From: Ectobius pallidus
Lineage: Eukaryota; Arthropoda; Insecta; Blattodea; Ectobiidae
Assembly: GCA_964059195.1 (NCBI GenBank)
Contig: CAXKWD010000006.1
Span: forward strand, 69,953,073 to 70,017,072
Direction: 5' to 3'
DNA length: 64,000 nucleotides
The number at the start of each line of letters is the position of its first letter. Positions within the stretch are counted from its first letter, which is position 1. Positions 33,691-45,656 of this stretch are shown piece after piece. The notes beneath the pieces are model-generated. The model did no database searches. It saw only the letters and a list, made by a program, of their open reading frames with translations, and had not been told where the DNA came from. Both the position numbers and the translations under genes were made by a program.

Positions 33691-36600
33691 TTGTTTTTTG
33701 CAGAGCTAATGATTGTTACATTTCTATGAAATTGCAAGAGAAAGGTTCAGTAGGGGGTCGAAAATAAGGCCATTCAGGGTAAAATCATTCCCTATTCGAA
33801 CAAAAACATACAGTGAGACTGGTTGCTACTTCAACATGTACGCCCCCAACTGAGGAAATAGTTTTAGTTTTGCTTATCTTTATAATGAAATTGATGACTT
33901 TTTTTTTTTTTGCCTTTTCCCTTCCTCCATGAGTTTAAAATCTCTCACGTACTTATAAATTTTTCAGTGTGCGGAAGTAAATTAGCTATGGTTACCACTC
34001 AACGGAAGTCAGGTGTTAATAACTATTTTTTGATTCTTTGCACGTCTCTTCCTTGAATTTATCCTATAGGTCAGGATATATATCACAAAGTATTTTGCAT
34101 GCAGTCTTCCTAATAGGTTATGTGGTATATCACGCCCCTCAATATAACATTAACCCCAATAACAATATAATCTGCTAGAGCCCATAAATATTGCTATGTG
34201 GAGAATTGGCTGGTAATCTAGGACAAGAATGGTCTATCATGATCCAAGAAATGTTCTCTTCTTGGCCGAAGACAAAGACACTGATGTGGGCCTTATTCTT
34301 TTTAGAGGGTGAAAACAAATATTGCACGAGGGTATAAAATGACAATAACCTATATTTTACCTTATTTTAGATACAATAATATAGGCAACATTTAGTTATC
34401 ATAGGCTTAGGAAACAGAGAACTGAAATATAGATTTCAAGTGCTTAGGATAGCTAGGTTCTGTCTGAAGGCTACTTATCGCAGAATTCAGAAGACTTTTC
34501 AATAATCATCCAATTAAAAAGAATCCTAACTAAGGGAAACTGAATGGCAGCAAATGAACACAGGAATTGACTTGAACTAAGTTTTTATTCTAGCTGTTAA
34601 CATAAGTTTTTATTCTAGCTGTTACCACCGTGCGTAGCCCTAAATACTTCACGAAATTTACCTACAAAGTGCCAAATTATTTTAGAAAAATATTATAATG
34701 AACAGTCCATAATTACGTATAGGCCTAATTATGATGCACGCTCCCTGTATACCGCATTCGCGCAGAAAATTAACCGTAAGCTCGTAAAACTTAACGCAAA
34801 CTTCAGCATGGCATTCACAATGAAAACTTAAACGTTGGTAACATCACAAATGATAACGTGAACAGCTGATATAATGGCTGCCCCAGACGAAACAGACGTA
34901 GTTTTCATATGGCTATTAAACACGTATATAGAAACTGAAATCATACAAGTGTATGTAGCCATATGTTACAGGTCTACATTATAAACACAAAATGAACAGT
35001 TTATATGGGTTGTGTTTACTACTGTAGTTCATTTCTTGAGAAATTAATGTCCATATAGTTTCTTTCAATGTCTCATCTTTGTATAATAGTTTGCTTTTAT
35101 CGCACAAACAGGGACATAGCGTTACGACTTCTCATCCATAGACGTCATCCCTTAACTACCGGTTCTTCTACTTCTTTCTTCTTCTGCCATCTGGAGTGCA
35201 ATCGAGGAGAGAATTATAATTGGTTGTTTCGTTAAGTTTCGCATTAACTTAACCTGAAATCCTGAGTTGCAAGATTCTAGGTTAAAGTTTCATTTTACGT
35301 TTTGTTTAAAGTTTACTTGGTGCATTGTGAATGGTCCCATTGAAAAACATGGTCCCATTGAAAAACATGTCCCCAAAACATTTAAGTTTAGGTTACGTTT
35401 ATTGTTAATTTTCATTAGTCTGCATACAGCATAGTACAGTACCATATATATTTTCGTATTGCTTGAACAACGAAGCTGAATTTAATTTCTGAAGCTTTTA
35501 TTTCGTAATTAAGTTGTTGTCGTCCGTATCTGTTAGTATTCCAGTCAAGTCTAACTATAAAATATTCTGTCATCTACCTGTTTTAGTTGTTAAAACTCGT
35601 TTTAAAAAATCTTACTTTTGATATTTATCCTAGTGCGTGTCTTAGATATCGCCAAATATTTTCTTCGATACAGACCGAAATATTATGACAGAAAGGTGAG
35701 CAGGCAAGTAGGTATTTAAGAAGCGGTAGAAGAGAGGGGGATAAAAAAAGCGAAAACGAGTAAAATGAATGTGACCTACAAAAATAAAGTATATAGACCT
35801 ATTAGAAGAAACTATTGAATGAATTGATGAATACCAATAACAAATTAAAGAATTTAGAAGAGATCAATAAGAATACAGTTTTGCAGGATTTTGATTCAGA
35901 TTACTGTAAACATGAGAACAGAAAAGGAAAGAAAAAAGATTATATAACATTATAACGTTATTACGAGGATAGAGAGAACACGTCCAATTTTTAACAAACA
36001 AAATATAGTCCACCGTGCAGGTTTCCTCAATTTGTCATGTTACCCACATCGTAAATTTCATTTTATTCCCCATTTCATGCTTTCATTATGTGTAACGAAG
36101 TTATATTGTGTGGTGTAATTTAACTCGCTGGTGGTGAACTGGTGCCGAGAGATGTTTTATCTGAAGTCTGTTAAGCATCGCTTTATCGGGTAACTTCAAT
36201 GGAATATCTATCACACATGGGAATGAAAGAAACAAAGCAGTTAAATTTGAAAACGACATTCAATATTTACTAATATGACTGGAAATGTTTCCATTAACAG
36301 CCGGGGAAATCGTATTACTCAAAAAGGATTCAGTATATTGATGATTTCTGGAGTAACTTCTAGGAAATTTAAATATATCATTCATCTGTTGCACTGTTTC
36401 AAATTAAGCCATGGAATCATCTAACCGACAATGTTCTAATTTAAACGAAATGTCACAATTTATAAACGAATTCTTGTTTGTTACTCTGTGAGATTTTAGT
36501 ATCTCTTCTCATATCTTCATGTAGCCTATGTTTATTACTTATTTATTTATTGATTTATGTGCCTATTTATTACAATAATTCTTTCAATTTGTCTTATTTT

Positions 36601-37513
36601 CTTTATTTCTTCCTTTCTTTTACTGCATCCTCTGTACCAGCGTTTTCCAACCTTTCTGATGTCGCGGACCCCCTGTAACGACTGTCAATTCTCTGCGGGC
36701 CTCCATAAAATTAAAATTAAATTATTTTTCAAATATATTTTACATATGATAAAAATTAAGTGACAAAATACAATTTTACTTAATTTGTTAACTACCATCA
36801 TTGTACAAATAAAGTCAAATAGTTGTCTATAGGCCTAGCAATAGTTTTAGACGGGAAATCAATAGCAAACAATTCCTAATACCCGTAAGTTATATTATTA
36901 AGCAGGGAGGATAGTACATAAGGGGGAAAACAGTACAAATAAAATGAAGAAAGATGGACAGTATGAGGATGACACTAATTAAGTTCACGAAAAAAAACTT
37001 TGACCATAGCAAAGTCAACGGCAAGAATATCACATTCTAGAGAAGAAATTTTTTAAGGCACGCCTATCTGAGAAAAATCGTGTTAAACAATCTCCGAACT
37101 CGTTCTATGAGTCATCTTTAAAATCCATCTTGTTCTGAACGTTAAGAATCAGTGTCATGAGGTCAAACAAATTTTGGCTGATTTAAAATCCCGCTGCCTA
37201 CGATTCCTTCGTTCGAAACTAAAATTATGATACATAAAATGTAATAGTGTAATAAAACGGGTAGAGAGTAACACATGACGTGAAGGAATTGCAATATAGT
37301 CCATGTGCTATCTGCAAGTTGACATTTAGCTTAGTTTATATGTATGAGCTCTTATCTGTGAATTAATTCATACTAATTCTACTACCTCTGGTAATTAACT
37401 AACTTGTGTAATAATGCAGTAGCATATGAAATGCTAGTTCTCCTTATATCTGACGACATATGAAACATAACCCAACGCGACTTTAAACAATTAAAACAAA
37501 AATAACGAATGAC
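33691..37513. other. Unassigned stretch with small duplications and a hAT-like end
   Basis: No gene is recognised with confidence. Small tandem duplications occur at about 34576-34625 (AAGTTTTTATTCTAGCTGTTA twice, shifted) and 35334-35376 (GGTCCCATTGAAAAACAT twice). At 36638 the sequence CAGCGTTTTCCAACCTTTCT followed by GTCGCGGACCCCCTG resembles a hAT terminus without a detected partner. The local composition around 34870-35400 is less AT-rich. Confidence 0.4.
34874..34984 (+). CDS. Possible first coding exon or chance ORF (36 aa)
   Basis: ATG at 34874 opens MAAPDETDVVFIWLLNTYIE, then TEIIQVYVA and a stop at 34982-34984. The initiator context TATAATGGCTG and ordinary amino-acid composition look more protein-like than neighbouring frames, and GTATGT inside it (from about 34951) could serve as a splice donor. 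No family is recognised and no downstream exon was found. Treat it as a weak candidate only. Confidence 0.15.
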   Translation: MAAPDETDVVFIWLLNTYIETEIIQVYVAICYRSTL

Positions 37514-37523
37514 ATATAAAACT

Positions 37524-37781
37524 GTGAGAATATTAAAGGAGGAAATTCTTCTGACACTGGGTTTGAACCCAGGACCTTTGGCTATCCGTGCCACTGCTCA
37601 ACCAAATGAGCTAAGTCAAAGTTCACTTCACATTGTTAACTGTACAATAACAGCGGAAGTCCGGTCACAAAATCACTAATTAGTGTGACTCACAGTACTG
37701 CATATGACATAACTTGTATGTCAGTGAGGTAGACCAATAAGGGCAATAAATCATAGGAGAGAAGTTCCATCTGGCGCTGTG
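37524..37781 (+). repeat. SINE with head and body in opposite orientations, 10-bp TSD
   Basis: The 258-bp insertion is flanked by the exact duplication ATATAAAACT (37514-37523 and 37782-37791). It begins with leader and tRNA-like head on the minus strand (about 37548-37620; loop ACGGATA) and then, from about 37637, carries the body in plus orientation (GTTAACTGTACAATAACAGC ... CTGGCGCTGTG). In the 4-5 kb array both parts face the same way. The target duplication shows that it was inserted as one piece. The 70-codon minus frame (37594-37382) is a shadow of the head. Confidence 0.85.
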
Positions 37782-37791
37782 ATATAAAACT

Positions 37792-38539
37792 ATAACTACT
37801 AGGAATAACAAAACAAACTTAACAGATGGAATGCAGTAATACTCGTTGCTACGTATGCACGAAATCGTTAATGACTTGCAGAAGATAATATATAACGAAT
37901 ATGAAGAAATTAGCCTCATTTGGCAATATTGGCTGCCCTCTTCAGATGAGTTTTCTTTTGGATGTTTTTCGTTAATTTCAATATGTAAACGCACCAATAA
38001 CCGTACAACACGTGTTTTCTGGGTGCTATGTAACACGGTAACATTATGCATAATTTCACCTGATTTGATTCATAAATGTTTTATATTTATTTTTTCAAGA
38101 CTGTTTTCATTTACTAATCTATTAATAATTTCAGAGGTTTTTGGAAAAAAGTTAAGGTCTTTCAAATATAAAAAGGCCAGAATTTTTCAGCGTTTTCCTC
38201 TTTTTCTGAGTTACATTATCCTCCATATACCCTTTAAAAATTCCCACGCTTCGACCTATTGTCTATAGGAGACAAAATATACAAGTGGAAGGGGCATAAC
38301 TGTGCAGAATTCTAAGTCGCAGTAGATCACGTTAAAATGAATGTAAAACCTATTTTGCGTTTTGGGTTTACGTTTACTTTGGAAGATTATGCACCGCCAG
38401 GTAGTTTTTTTTTCGGGGTGTCAATATCTATCGTATTCAAACAGAAATCGTTCCTTCTTCAAGGAACTAAAAGATACTTTTAGGATTGACAAAATCATCA
38501 TGATGTATTCCTTTAACAGGCCATGAAGGATAATTAGAG
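37792..38539. other. Unassigned stretch with one longer ORF
   Basis: A 140-codon plus-strand frame (37846-38268) is rich in Ile, Phe and Ser, as expected from AT-rich DNA, and matches nothing I know. There is no splice or promoter support. Confidence 0.3.
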
Positions 38540-38712
38540 TTCCAGGAGGTTGAGGACGCCCAGATATTTAGACATTCGGGACACATGACGGTGGTAAGCA
38601 ATATTATGCACCGTCCACGTTAGGTGGACCTAGGATTGCTCATACTACTCTTATCTATTAGAGGCTGAGTCGACCCCAGGGCTATACTGACATTAGAAGA
38701 ATGAGGTAAATT
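38540..38712 (-). repeat. SINE family C, body fragment
   Basis: Reverse complement of the body of the SINE at 50.4 kb: both share CCCTGGGGTC, CAGCCTCTAA and GAATGTCTAAAT in the same order. The tRNA-like head is missing. Confidence 0.6.
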
Positions 38713-39444
38713 GAAAAAAAATATTAAGATTTTAAAATAATAGGCCTATAATTTATCTGTAGAGGATAAAGTTTCTGCAATTCTAATCCAGGTTTTTCCA
38801 GTTTGTTTCGATTGCTGCACTCTTTCGATGTCATCTCGTACACACATGGATAATTTTCCACAGTTTGTACGAATTCTATATTAAATTACTCACTTCCCAT
38901 CAGTTTTCGTGACATCTTTGCCATAGCTTACAGCTACACTATGTGAATATCCGCTGTTTTTTTAAACAGCTGACAGGATAGGCCTATCAGATAGCACGTG
39001 TATTCTCCCTTAATCAGTTAATAGGTTACAAGTATAACTTCAAGACTTCCATGAATTTCAATAACCCATGCTTAACATAACATACAGATTATAGATAATT
39101 AACGAGGGTTGCTAAGCTGGTTATTCTCATAAAGTGGCGCTGATTTTCTTCGTGAAAGGTCGACTTTTAACTGGTGCTACTGGTGCCTTCATTATAATAA
39201 TAGGGTTAATCAAATGATTTCAGCAATTCAATAAATCAATAGTTTTCATGTGGGTTATAGCATATTAATCAAATGGCAGAAATAAGTTCCAAAGAGCATC
39301 TACGGTTGAATTTTAAAATGATAGTCGTGACGTGTGCATAGAAAATGACTAATCAAAAATAGTTCATTATTATAACATATCTACAATTTTGGTGGTTCCT
39401 CCAAATATGTTTAAAGCATTATGAGGTATTTAATCTACTGGTAA
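38713..39444. other. Unassigned stretch
   Basis: Nothing recognisable. Confidence 0.35.
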
Positions 39445-39452
39445 AATTACTC

Positions 39453-40120
39453 CAGGGCCGCCACATCTCGGGGTCGGGCCCAGGACTATTTCGTACTGGT
39501 CGCGGGCCCCCCACTGACCGCCGACCATTCTCATTCAGCTTTCTGATTTATTAAAAAAAAAGAGGATAGTTTGGTCTGCCATATTAATTGGTGTAAACAC
39601 TGTAAACTTATGTTACGTTGACCGTTAGTTATTAAATGATACCAGAAACCATATTTCCAACATTTTTTTATTAACAGACCATTTAATTGTATTCATTTTT
39701 TGTTCTAAATTATGTTTATCCTGATTAATAAATCATTGTGTTGAAACGTCTGAATACAAAACATGACACTGCTTTAAAATGAATGTATTGTGTTGTTATT
39801 ACAATCAAAACAATTTCAAGAACAACAGTAGTCTACTGGAACCAAGAATAAAGTAAATAAGGACTGTGAATATCCAAAAAGGAAAAAAAAAAAACTAGGA
39901 CATTACACTATTTTTATATTATACCAATAGTTAAAAATGAAAATAAAAGTAGGCCTATTTGCTAAAAGAGGTTACAACTTACAAAAACAATAACAAATAA
40001 CTTTCAACCCGAAATTTCCATAAACTTACATCACATCACCAGAACCGAGCCGGGCCCCTTTGAAGCCTGGGCCCGGGTCCCTTGAGTCTAGCAGTCCCCC
40101 CCCCCCATGCGGCGGCCCTG
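39453..40120. mobile_element. 668-bp non-autonomous hAT element
   Basis: Ends CAGGGCCGCCACATCTCGGG and, at the right, CCCATGCGGCGGCCCTG, are inverted. They are flanked by an exact 8-bp duplication AATTACTC (39445-39452 and 40121-40128). Both ends are strikingly GC-rich (GGGCCC blocks, a run of C at 40096-40106) while the 500-bp interior is AT-rich and non-coding. The 8-bp duplication and CAGGG start fit hAT. Confidence 0.88.
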
Positions 40121-40254
40121 AATTACTCAATTTTAAATTAATTTCATCTGTAAATTAATTGTAATGATTGATTATCTAACTACCAAAAGGGTATATTTTT
40201 CATTAGAGTGCTAAGAAACGATATTTTATAAAAACAAAGTCAATTGTCCTCCAT

Positions 40255-40500
40255 ACAAGCAAGCAGGACATTAGGTTTCCAGGAGGTCAGGGCTGCCAGA
40301 TTTCTTAGATATTCGGTACTTCAAGGCGATTAGGTTTTCAGCCGTATATACCGTACTTATTTATGTTAGAGGCTGATTCGATCCCTTTATCATAGTGCCA
40401 ATTGTGAAATCCCATCGACCTCATTGGGAATCGAACCCCCGAACTTTAGGTTTGTAACGCTGTGCCTCAACTACTACGCCATGGAGCAGCGCGGCGTACT
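40255..40500 (-). repeat. SINE family C with tRNA-like head
   Basis: The head lies at the right (about 40498-40425 on the minus strand): GGCGTAGTAGTTGAGGCAC, then B box GGTTCGATTCC. The body, with GCCTCTAACA and GAATATCTAAG-like blocks, matches the copy at 50.4 kb. Confidence 0.65.
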
Positions 40501-41710
40501 CCAGCGCAATTCTACCCCAAAAAAGGATGGTATGTGTGAGTTTCCAAAAGAAATCACAGAATGTTCCATCCTGACTAACTTGGAAATAATCACGGTATTA
40601 CGTGGATGAAAATTCCCATTCATACACACACAAAACTGATCCGCATCTTTAACAATATTGTACTCAAAAGACCTTAACGCTAGTTTTTTTTTTTTTTTCA
40701 TTTTTTCATTATGTGTCATGCAGATCCTCCAAAATTATGATATATCTTTCATGAATGAACTTATTATCATTTTACTGTCGTTTTATAATATGTTTGCAAA
40801 CAATCAACATTCTTTTTTCAAATATGTGCCTAGTATTTAATTAAGAATGAATAAATTAATCAAATAATTAATGAGACACAAAATGAAAATTGATGAAATG
40901 AAATATCTAATGAAAGAAGGAACGAATGAATTAATATACTGATGAGAGAAATAAGAGATAAAGGAGAGAAGTTTTCATAAGAATGACACAAGAAAGTAAA
41001 AGATAGACATAAGAAAGAAAAGAAAGAATTAAGAAAGGAAAGAAATAAGAAAGAAATAAGAAAGAAAAAGAAAGAATTAATGAAACATCAAGAAATATCA
41101 AATAGGAAGAAAGACACTACAAAGAAGAAAGAAAGAAGCAAAAATGAAGAAAAGGAAACAAAAAAGAAATAAAGGGAAAACAAAGTAGGCCTACAATAAG
41201 TGACTTAATTTTAATAATATGTACGAATTAACTTTCGGCAATACATATTAATAAAAATAACATATCACGAATGCCATGTCAATTGGAAATTCATGATAAT
41301 AGGAAAAAGAATGTAATTTGAATTCAAAATATCGTTTATAATGTTTTACCAGAAAACATTTATAAAAACGCGAAAATTAGATTGTAAATATATGGTAAAT
41401 AAAACCACTAATTCAAAACACATTTGTTGCCTCCGTTTAATATTTTTACAGCAGGATTAATTTGAATGAGGGTCATACCCCGCGGACACTTTGCGGCTAT
41501 AGAGTTGTCGCTTGTAAATGAAACCAGCAGACCACAGACTCCAGCTTGTTGTAACACTTTTTCGCCTTTTATCGGCGTCCTTACAGGATCACGGAATGTA
41601 TATAGGTTATATTTCTATTACACTGTACTTGTCGCTGTAACTATACACTTAATGGTTGAATTATCTTTCAAGTTGAAAACTTATTCTATGAGAACTATTC
41701 ATATTCTATT
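40501..41710. other. Low-complexity purine-rich stretch
   Basis: From about 40940 to 41165 the plus strand is nearly all A and G, with repeated AAGAAAG units. No coding sequence is recognised on either side. Confidence 0.6.
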
Positions 41711-41712
41711 TA

Positions 41713-44577
41713 CGAGGGTAAGTCAAAAAGTCTCCGCACTTTTTGTTTAATTTTTTGTAGGTTGGCCGTACCGCTTTGTGCTCCCGCACGTCGACATATT
41801 GTTCATTTCTCCGCTTGTGGAATGTTTGACCGTTATGACTACACTGGGTGTCGCGCTGTTGCACATTAAACATGGCTGCACCGCTCAGCATTTGCACCAA
41901 AGAAGAACAGCGTGCAGTGCAGTGAGGATACTAGACCATGGGCTACCAATAGCAAACCCTCCCCCCCCGTGGGATTTTCTGGCACACATATTTTTTTGTT
42001 GGTATTGTCGTCTAGTTTAAGATTTTAGTTGTTTGCCCCTTATCAATTACAGCATTTACCCGGAAACCCCGGAAAACCACGGAAATCCGGAGAAAATGGG
42101 TTTGTTTTAATTTTTTATTGTTCTTTGCCCCTAATATTCCCAGAGAATTTCTGACTCACATATTTTTGTTCGTATTGCCATCTAGTTTAAGGTTTCAGTT
42201 GTTTGCCCCTTACAAATTACAACATATCCCAGAAAACCCGGAAAGCCACGTATATACGGAGAAAATTACTATGTTTTGGTTTTTAAATCTTTGTTCTAAT
42301 ATTCAAAGGGAATTTCTGACTCATATGTTTTTTTGTTGCCATTACCATCTAGATTAAGATTTCAGTTGTTTGCCCCTTATCAATTACAGCATATCCCCGG
42401 AAAACTCCGAAAACCAAGGAAATCCGAAAAAATTGACTTCGTTTGAATTTTTGAAAATCTTTGTTCTTTGCTACTAGTATTCAAAGGGAATTGGTAAATC
42501 ATATGTTTTTGTGTTGGTATTGCCATCTAGATTAAGGTTTCAGTTGTTTGCCCCTTACCAATTACAGCATATCCTCGGAAAACCACGTATATACGGAGAA
42601 AATGACTATGTTTTCTTTTTAAATCCTTGTTCTTTGCTCCTAATATTCGAAGAGAATTCCTGACTCATATGCTTTTGTGTTGGAAGTGCCAATTAGTAAG
42701 GTATCAGTTGTTTTCCCCTTACCAATTACAGCATGACAAAAAATAATGATGCTGAAGGGATGAAAGCGATTGAAAACCTGGCAGCACACCCTTCATATTC
42801 TAATGTGAACAAAAATATGTGTCAGAAATTCCCTGGGAATATTAGGGGCAAAGAACAATAAAAAATTAAAACTATTTGTAAGGGGCAAACAACTGAAACC
42901 TTAAACTAGATGGCAATACGAACAAAAATATGTGAGTCAGAAATTCCCTGGGAATATTAGGATCAAAGAACAAAGATTTTTAATAAATTAAAACGAACTC
43001 ATTTTCTGCGGATTTTCGTGGTTTTCGGAGTTTTCCGGGGATATGCTGTAATTGATAAGGGGAAAACAACTGATACCTTAATCTAGATGGCAATACCAAT
43101 ACAAAAACATATAAGTCACCAATTCCCTTTGAATACTAAGAGCAAATAACTAAGATTAAAAAAATTAAAACAAAGTAATTTTCTCCGGATTTCCGTGGTT
43201 TTCCGGGTTTTCTGGGGAAATGATGTAATTGATAGGGGGAAAACAACTGAAACCATAATCTAGATGGGAATACCAATACAAAAACATATAAGTCACCAAT
43301 TCCCTTTGAATACTAGGAGGAAAAAACTTAGATTAAAGAAAGTAAACAAAGTAATTTTCTCCGGATTTCCGTGGTTTTCAGAGTCTTCTGGGGAAATGCT
43401 GTAATTGATAAGGGGCAAACAACTGAAACCTTAATTTAGATGGCAATACCAACACAAAACCGTATGAGTCACTAAGTCCCTTTGAATACTAAGAGCAAAT
43501 AACTAAGATTAAAAAAAATTAAAACAAAGTAATTTTCTCCGGATTTCCGTGGTTTTCCGAGTTTTCTGGGGAAATGCTATAATTGATAGGGGGAAAACAA
43601 CTGAACCCTTAATCTAGATGGGAATACCAATACAAAAACATATAAGTCACCAATTCCCTTTGAATACTAGGAGGAAAAAACATAGATTAAAAAAAATAAA
43701 CAAAGTAATTTTCTCCGGATTTCCGTGGTTTTAAGAGTTTTCTGGGGAAATGCTGTAATTGATAAGGGGCAAACAACTGAAACCTTAATTTAGATGGCAA
43801 TACCAACATAAAACTATATGAGTCACCAAGTCCCTTTGAATACTAGGGCAAAGAACTAAGATTTAAAAAAATTTTAACAAAGTCATTTTCTCCGGGTTTC
43901 CGTGGTTTTCGGAGTTTTCTGGGGATATACTGTATTTGATAATGGGCAAACAACTGAGACCTTAATCTAGATGGCAATGCCAACAAAAAACATATGAGTC
44001 AGAAATTCCCTTTGAATATTAGAAGGAAAAACAAAGATTGAAAAAATAAAACATTGTCATTTTCTCCGTATATACGTGGTATTCCGGGTTTTCCGGGGAT
44101 ATGTTGTAATTGGTCAGAGGCAAACAACTGAAACCTTAAATTAGATGACAATACCAACAAGAAATATGTGAGTCAATAATTCCCTGGGCATATTAGGAGC
44201 AAAGAACAAAGACAAATTAAAACAAAGTCATTTCTCCGGATTTCCGTTGTTTTCCGGGGATATGCTGTAATTGATAAGGGGCAAACAGCTAAAAACTTAA
44301 TCTAGATGGCAATACCAACAATAAATATGTGATTGAGAAATTCCCTGGGCATATTAGGAGCAAAGAACAAAGAAAAATTAAAACAAACTAGTTTTCTCCG
44401 GATTTTCGTAGTTTTCCGGGGTTTCCGGGTAAATGCTGTAATTGATAAGGGGCAAACAACTAAAATATGAAACTACATGTCAATACCAACAAAAAAATAT
44501 ATGAGTCGGAAAATCCCACGGGGGGGGGGATGGGGGTATACAGTAGCCCACGCTCTATACATGTTAACTTACCCTCG
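41713..44577 (+). mobile_element. mariner shell split by a fold-back element
   Basis: The left terminus CGAGGGTAAGTCAAAAAGTC follows TA (41711-41712). The right terminus GTTAACTTACCCTCG precedes TA (44578-44579). Behind the left end a transposase start reads MAAPLSICTKEEQRAVQ, the same N-terminus as at 14.6 kb (CTKEEKRAVI), then stops. Nearly everything else between the ends is the inserted fold-back element. Only about 226 bp of the left and 27 bp of the right mariner sequence remain, so most of the mariner was lost before or during that insertion. Confidence 0.7.
41939..44550. mobile_element. Fold-back element: opposed tandem-repeat arms
   Basis: The outer ends are inverted: TGGGCTAC...CCCCCCCCGTGGGATTTTC at the left, its complement at the right (GAAAATCCCACGGGGGGGGG ... 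GTAGCCCA). The left arm (to about 42735) holds about five direct copies of a 165-178 bp unit; the marker CAATTACAGCAT occurs near 42044, 42214, 42381, 42559 and 42724. The right arm (from about 42800) holds about ten copies in reverse orientation; the complementary marker lies near 43044, 43223, 43398, 43577, 43752, 43929, 44103, 44264 and 44434. About 70 bp of unique centre separates them. The architecture is like Foldback/Galileo elements of Drosophila. Open frames inside are repeat artefacts. No target duplication was identified. Confidence 0.85.
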
Positions 44578-44658
44578 TACTTTAACCAAGAGAATATGTT
44601 CAAATGAAAAATAAGAAGCATTGTGCAGGTGAAAAAAGAACGGTCGATCGTCGTATGC

Positions 44659-44714
44659 GATAGATAGACAGATAGATAGACAGATAGATAGATAGCTAGA
44701 TAGATAGATAGATA
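44659..44714. repeat. GATA microsatellite
   Basis: (GATA)n with occasional GACA and GCTA units, sitting exactly at the 3' side of the next minus-strand LINE; probably its tail. Confidence 0.9.
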
Positions 44715-44715
44715 A

Positions 44716-45656
44716 TTATTTCAGCCTTTCACATACCAATAATATATAGCATTGTCAAATAGAATAAATTATATAACAACATTATTAAATTCCTGAATGT
44801 TATATATGGGGTTGTTTACCAATGCTGACCTGACCTTCCTCTTAAATATTTCATACGATAAGTTTCTGTCACTGTTTGAGAGACTGTTATAAAGATTCAA
44901 TGAAGTATATTCGAAAATATTCTGCGTTAAAGCATACTTACATTTGTTTATATAGACATTAGAACGTTTCTCTTTACATAAAGGAGGGAGGCCAGGATGT
45001 ACATTGATGGTACAGTAAGTAAAGACTGAATAAAAAGTGGTTTACAATGAGTCTTAGATGAAGCTCCAAAGATTAATCTGATTGCTCTCTTTTGTAAAAT
45101 AAAGAGTCTACGAGAAGACGTATAGTTTCCCCATGACAACAGACCATAATTTAAATGACTATGTATATAGGCATAGTACACAGTGAGCAAGGACTCAATT
45201 GTTATATTAGCCTTGAGTACCTTAAGCATAAATAAGTCATTACTTATTTTCTTTGCAACACAATCTACATGGGTTTGCCATCCCAATCCTGATTCCACAT
45301 TGTACACCCAAAATCTTGACTGATTTCATGTCTGTACAATGAACTCTTAAATTAAAATTTAATGTTTCTGTTTTTGTATTATTAATTACTAAACTATTAG
45401 CATTGCACCAATTCTGAACTTTATTAATTAGCGCGATAATCTTTGTATTTAGTGATTCAGTATCCGGATAAAATAAACAGGAAGCCAAGTCATCTGCAAA
45501 CATATAGGTCTCCAGGAGTTCATGACGAACAGAAATGGGGAGGCCATTTATATATATTATGAATAATAGTGGCCCAAGTTCAGAGCCTTGTGGTACTCCA
45601 TACTTCAACATTTTATAATTAGATAATCTACTTCCACTTAGAAATACTGCTAACAT
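44716..45656 (-). pseudogene. CR1/Jockey-type reverse transcriptase, palm to C-terminus
   Basis: Minus strand from 45656: KMLKYGVPQGSELGPLLFII, the family's GVPQGS motif, then YMFADDLASCLFYPD with FADD at the catalytic site, and TETLNFNLR. A frameshift near 45300 leads to SGLGWQTHVDCVAKKISNDL, then YYAYIHSHLNYGLLSWGNYT, LQKRAIRLIFGASSKTHCKP. After another shift near 44950 the tail reads NLYNSLSNSDRNLSYEIFKR and stops at 44769. The 5' truncation is at about 45640, so endonuclease and fingers are absent. Confidence 0.85.

Noticed and set aside
36478..36763. Overlapping hydrophobic frames as a membrane protein gene
   Set aside because: Composition is what AT-rich DNA gives; two overlapping frames look equally good, and there is no motif or splice context.
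41963..44530. CRISPR-like or satellite array
   Set aside because: Units are about 170 bp with no unique spacers, and they reverse orientation at a centre, so neither a CRISPR array nor a simple satellite fits.
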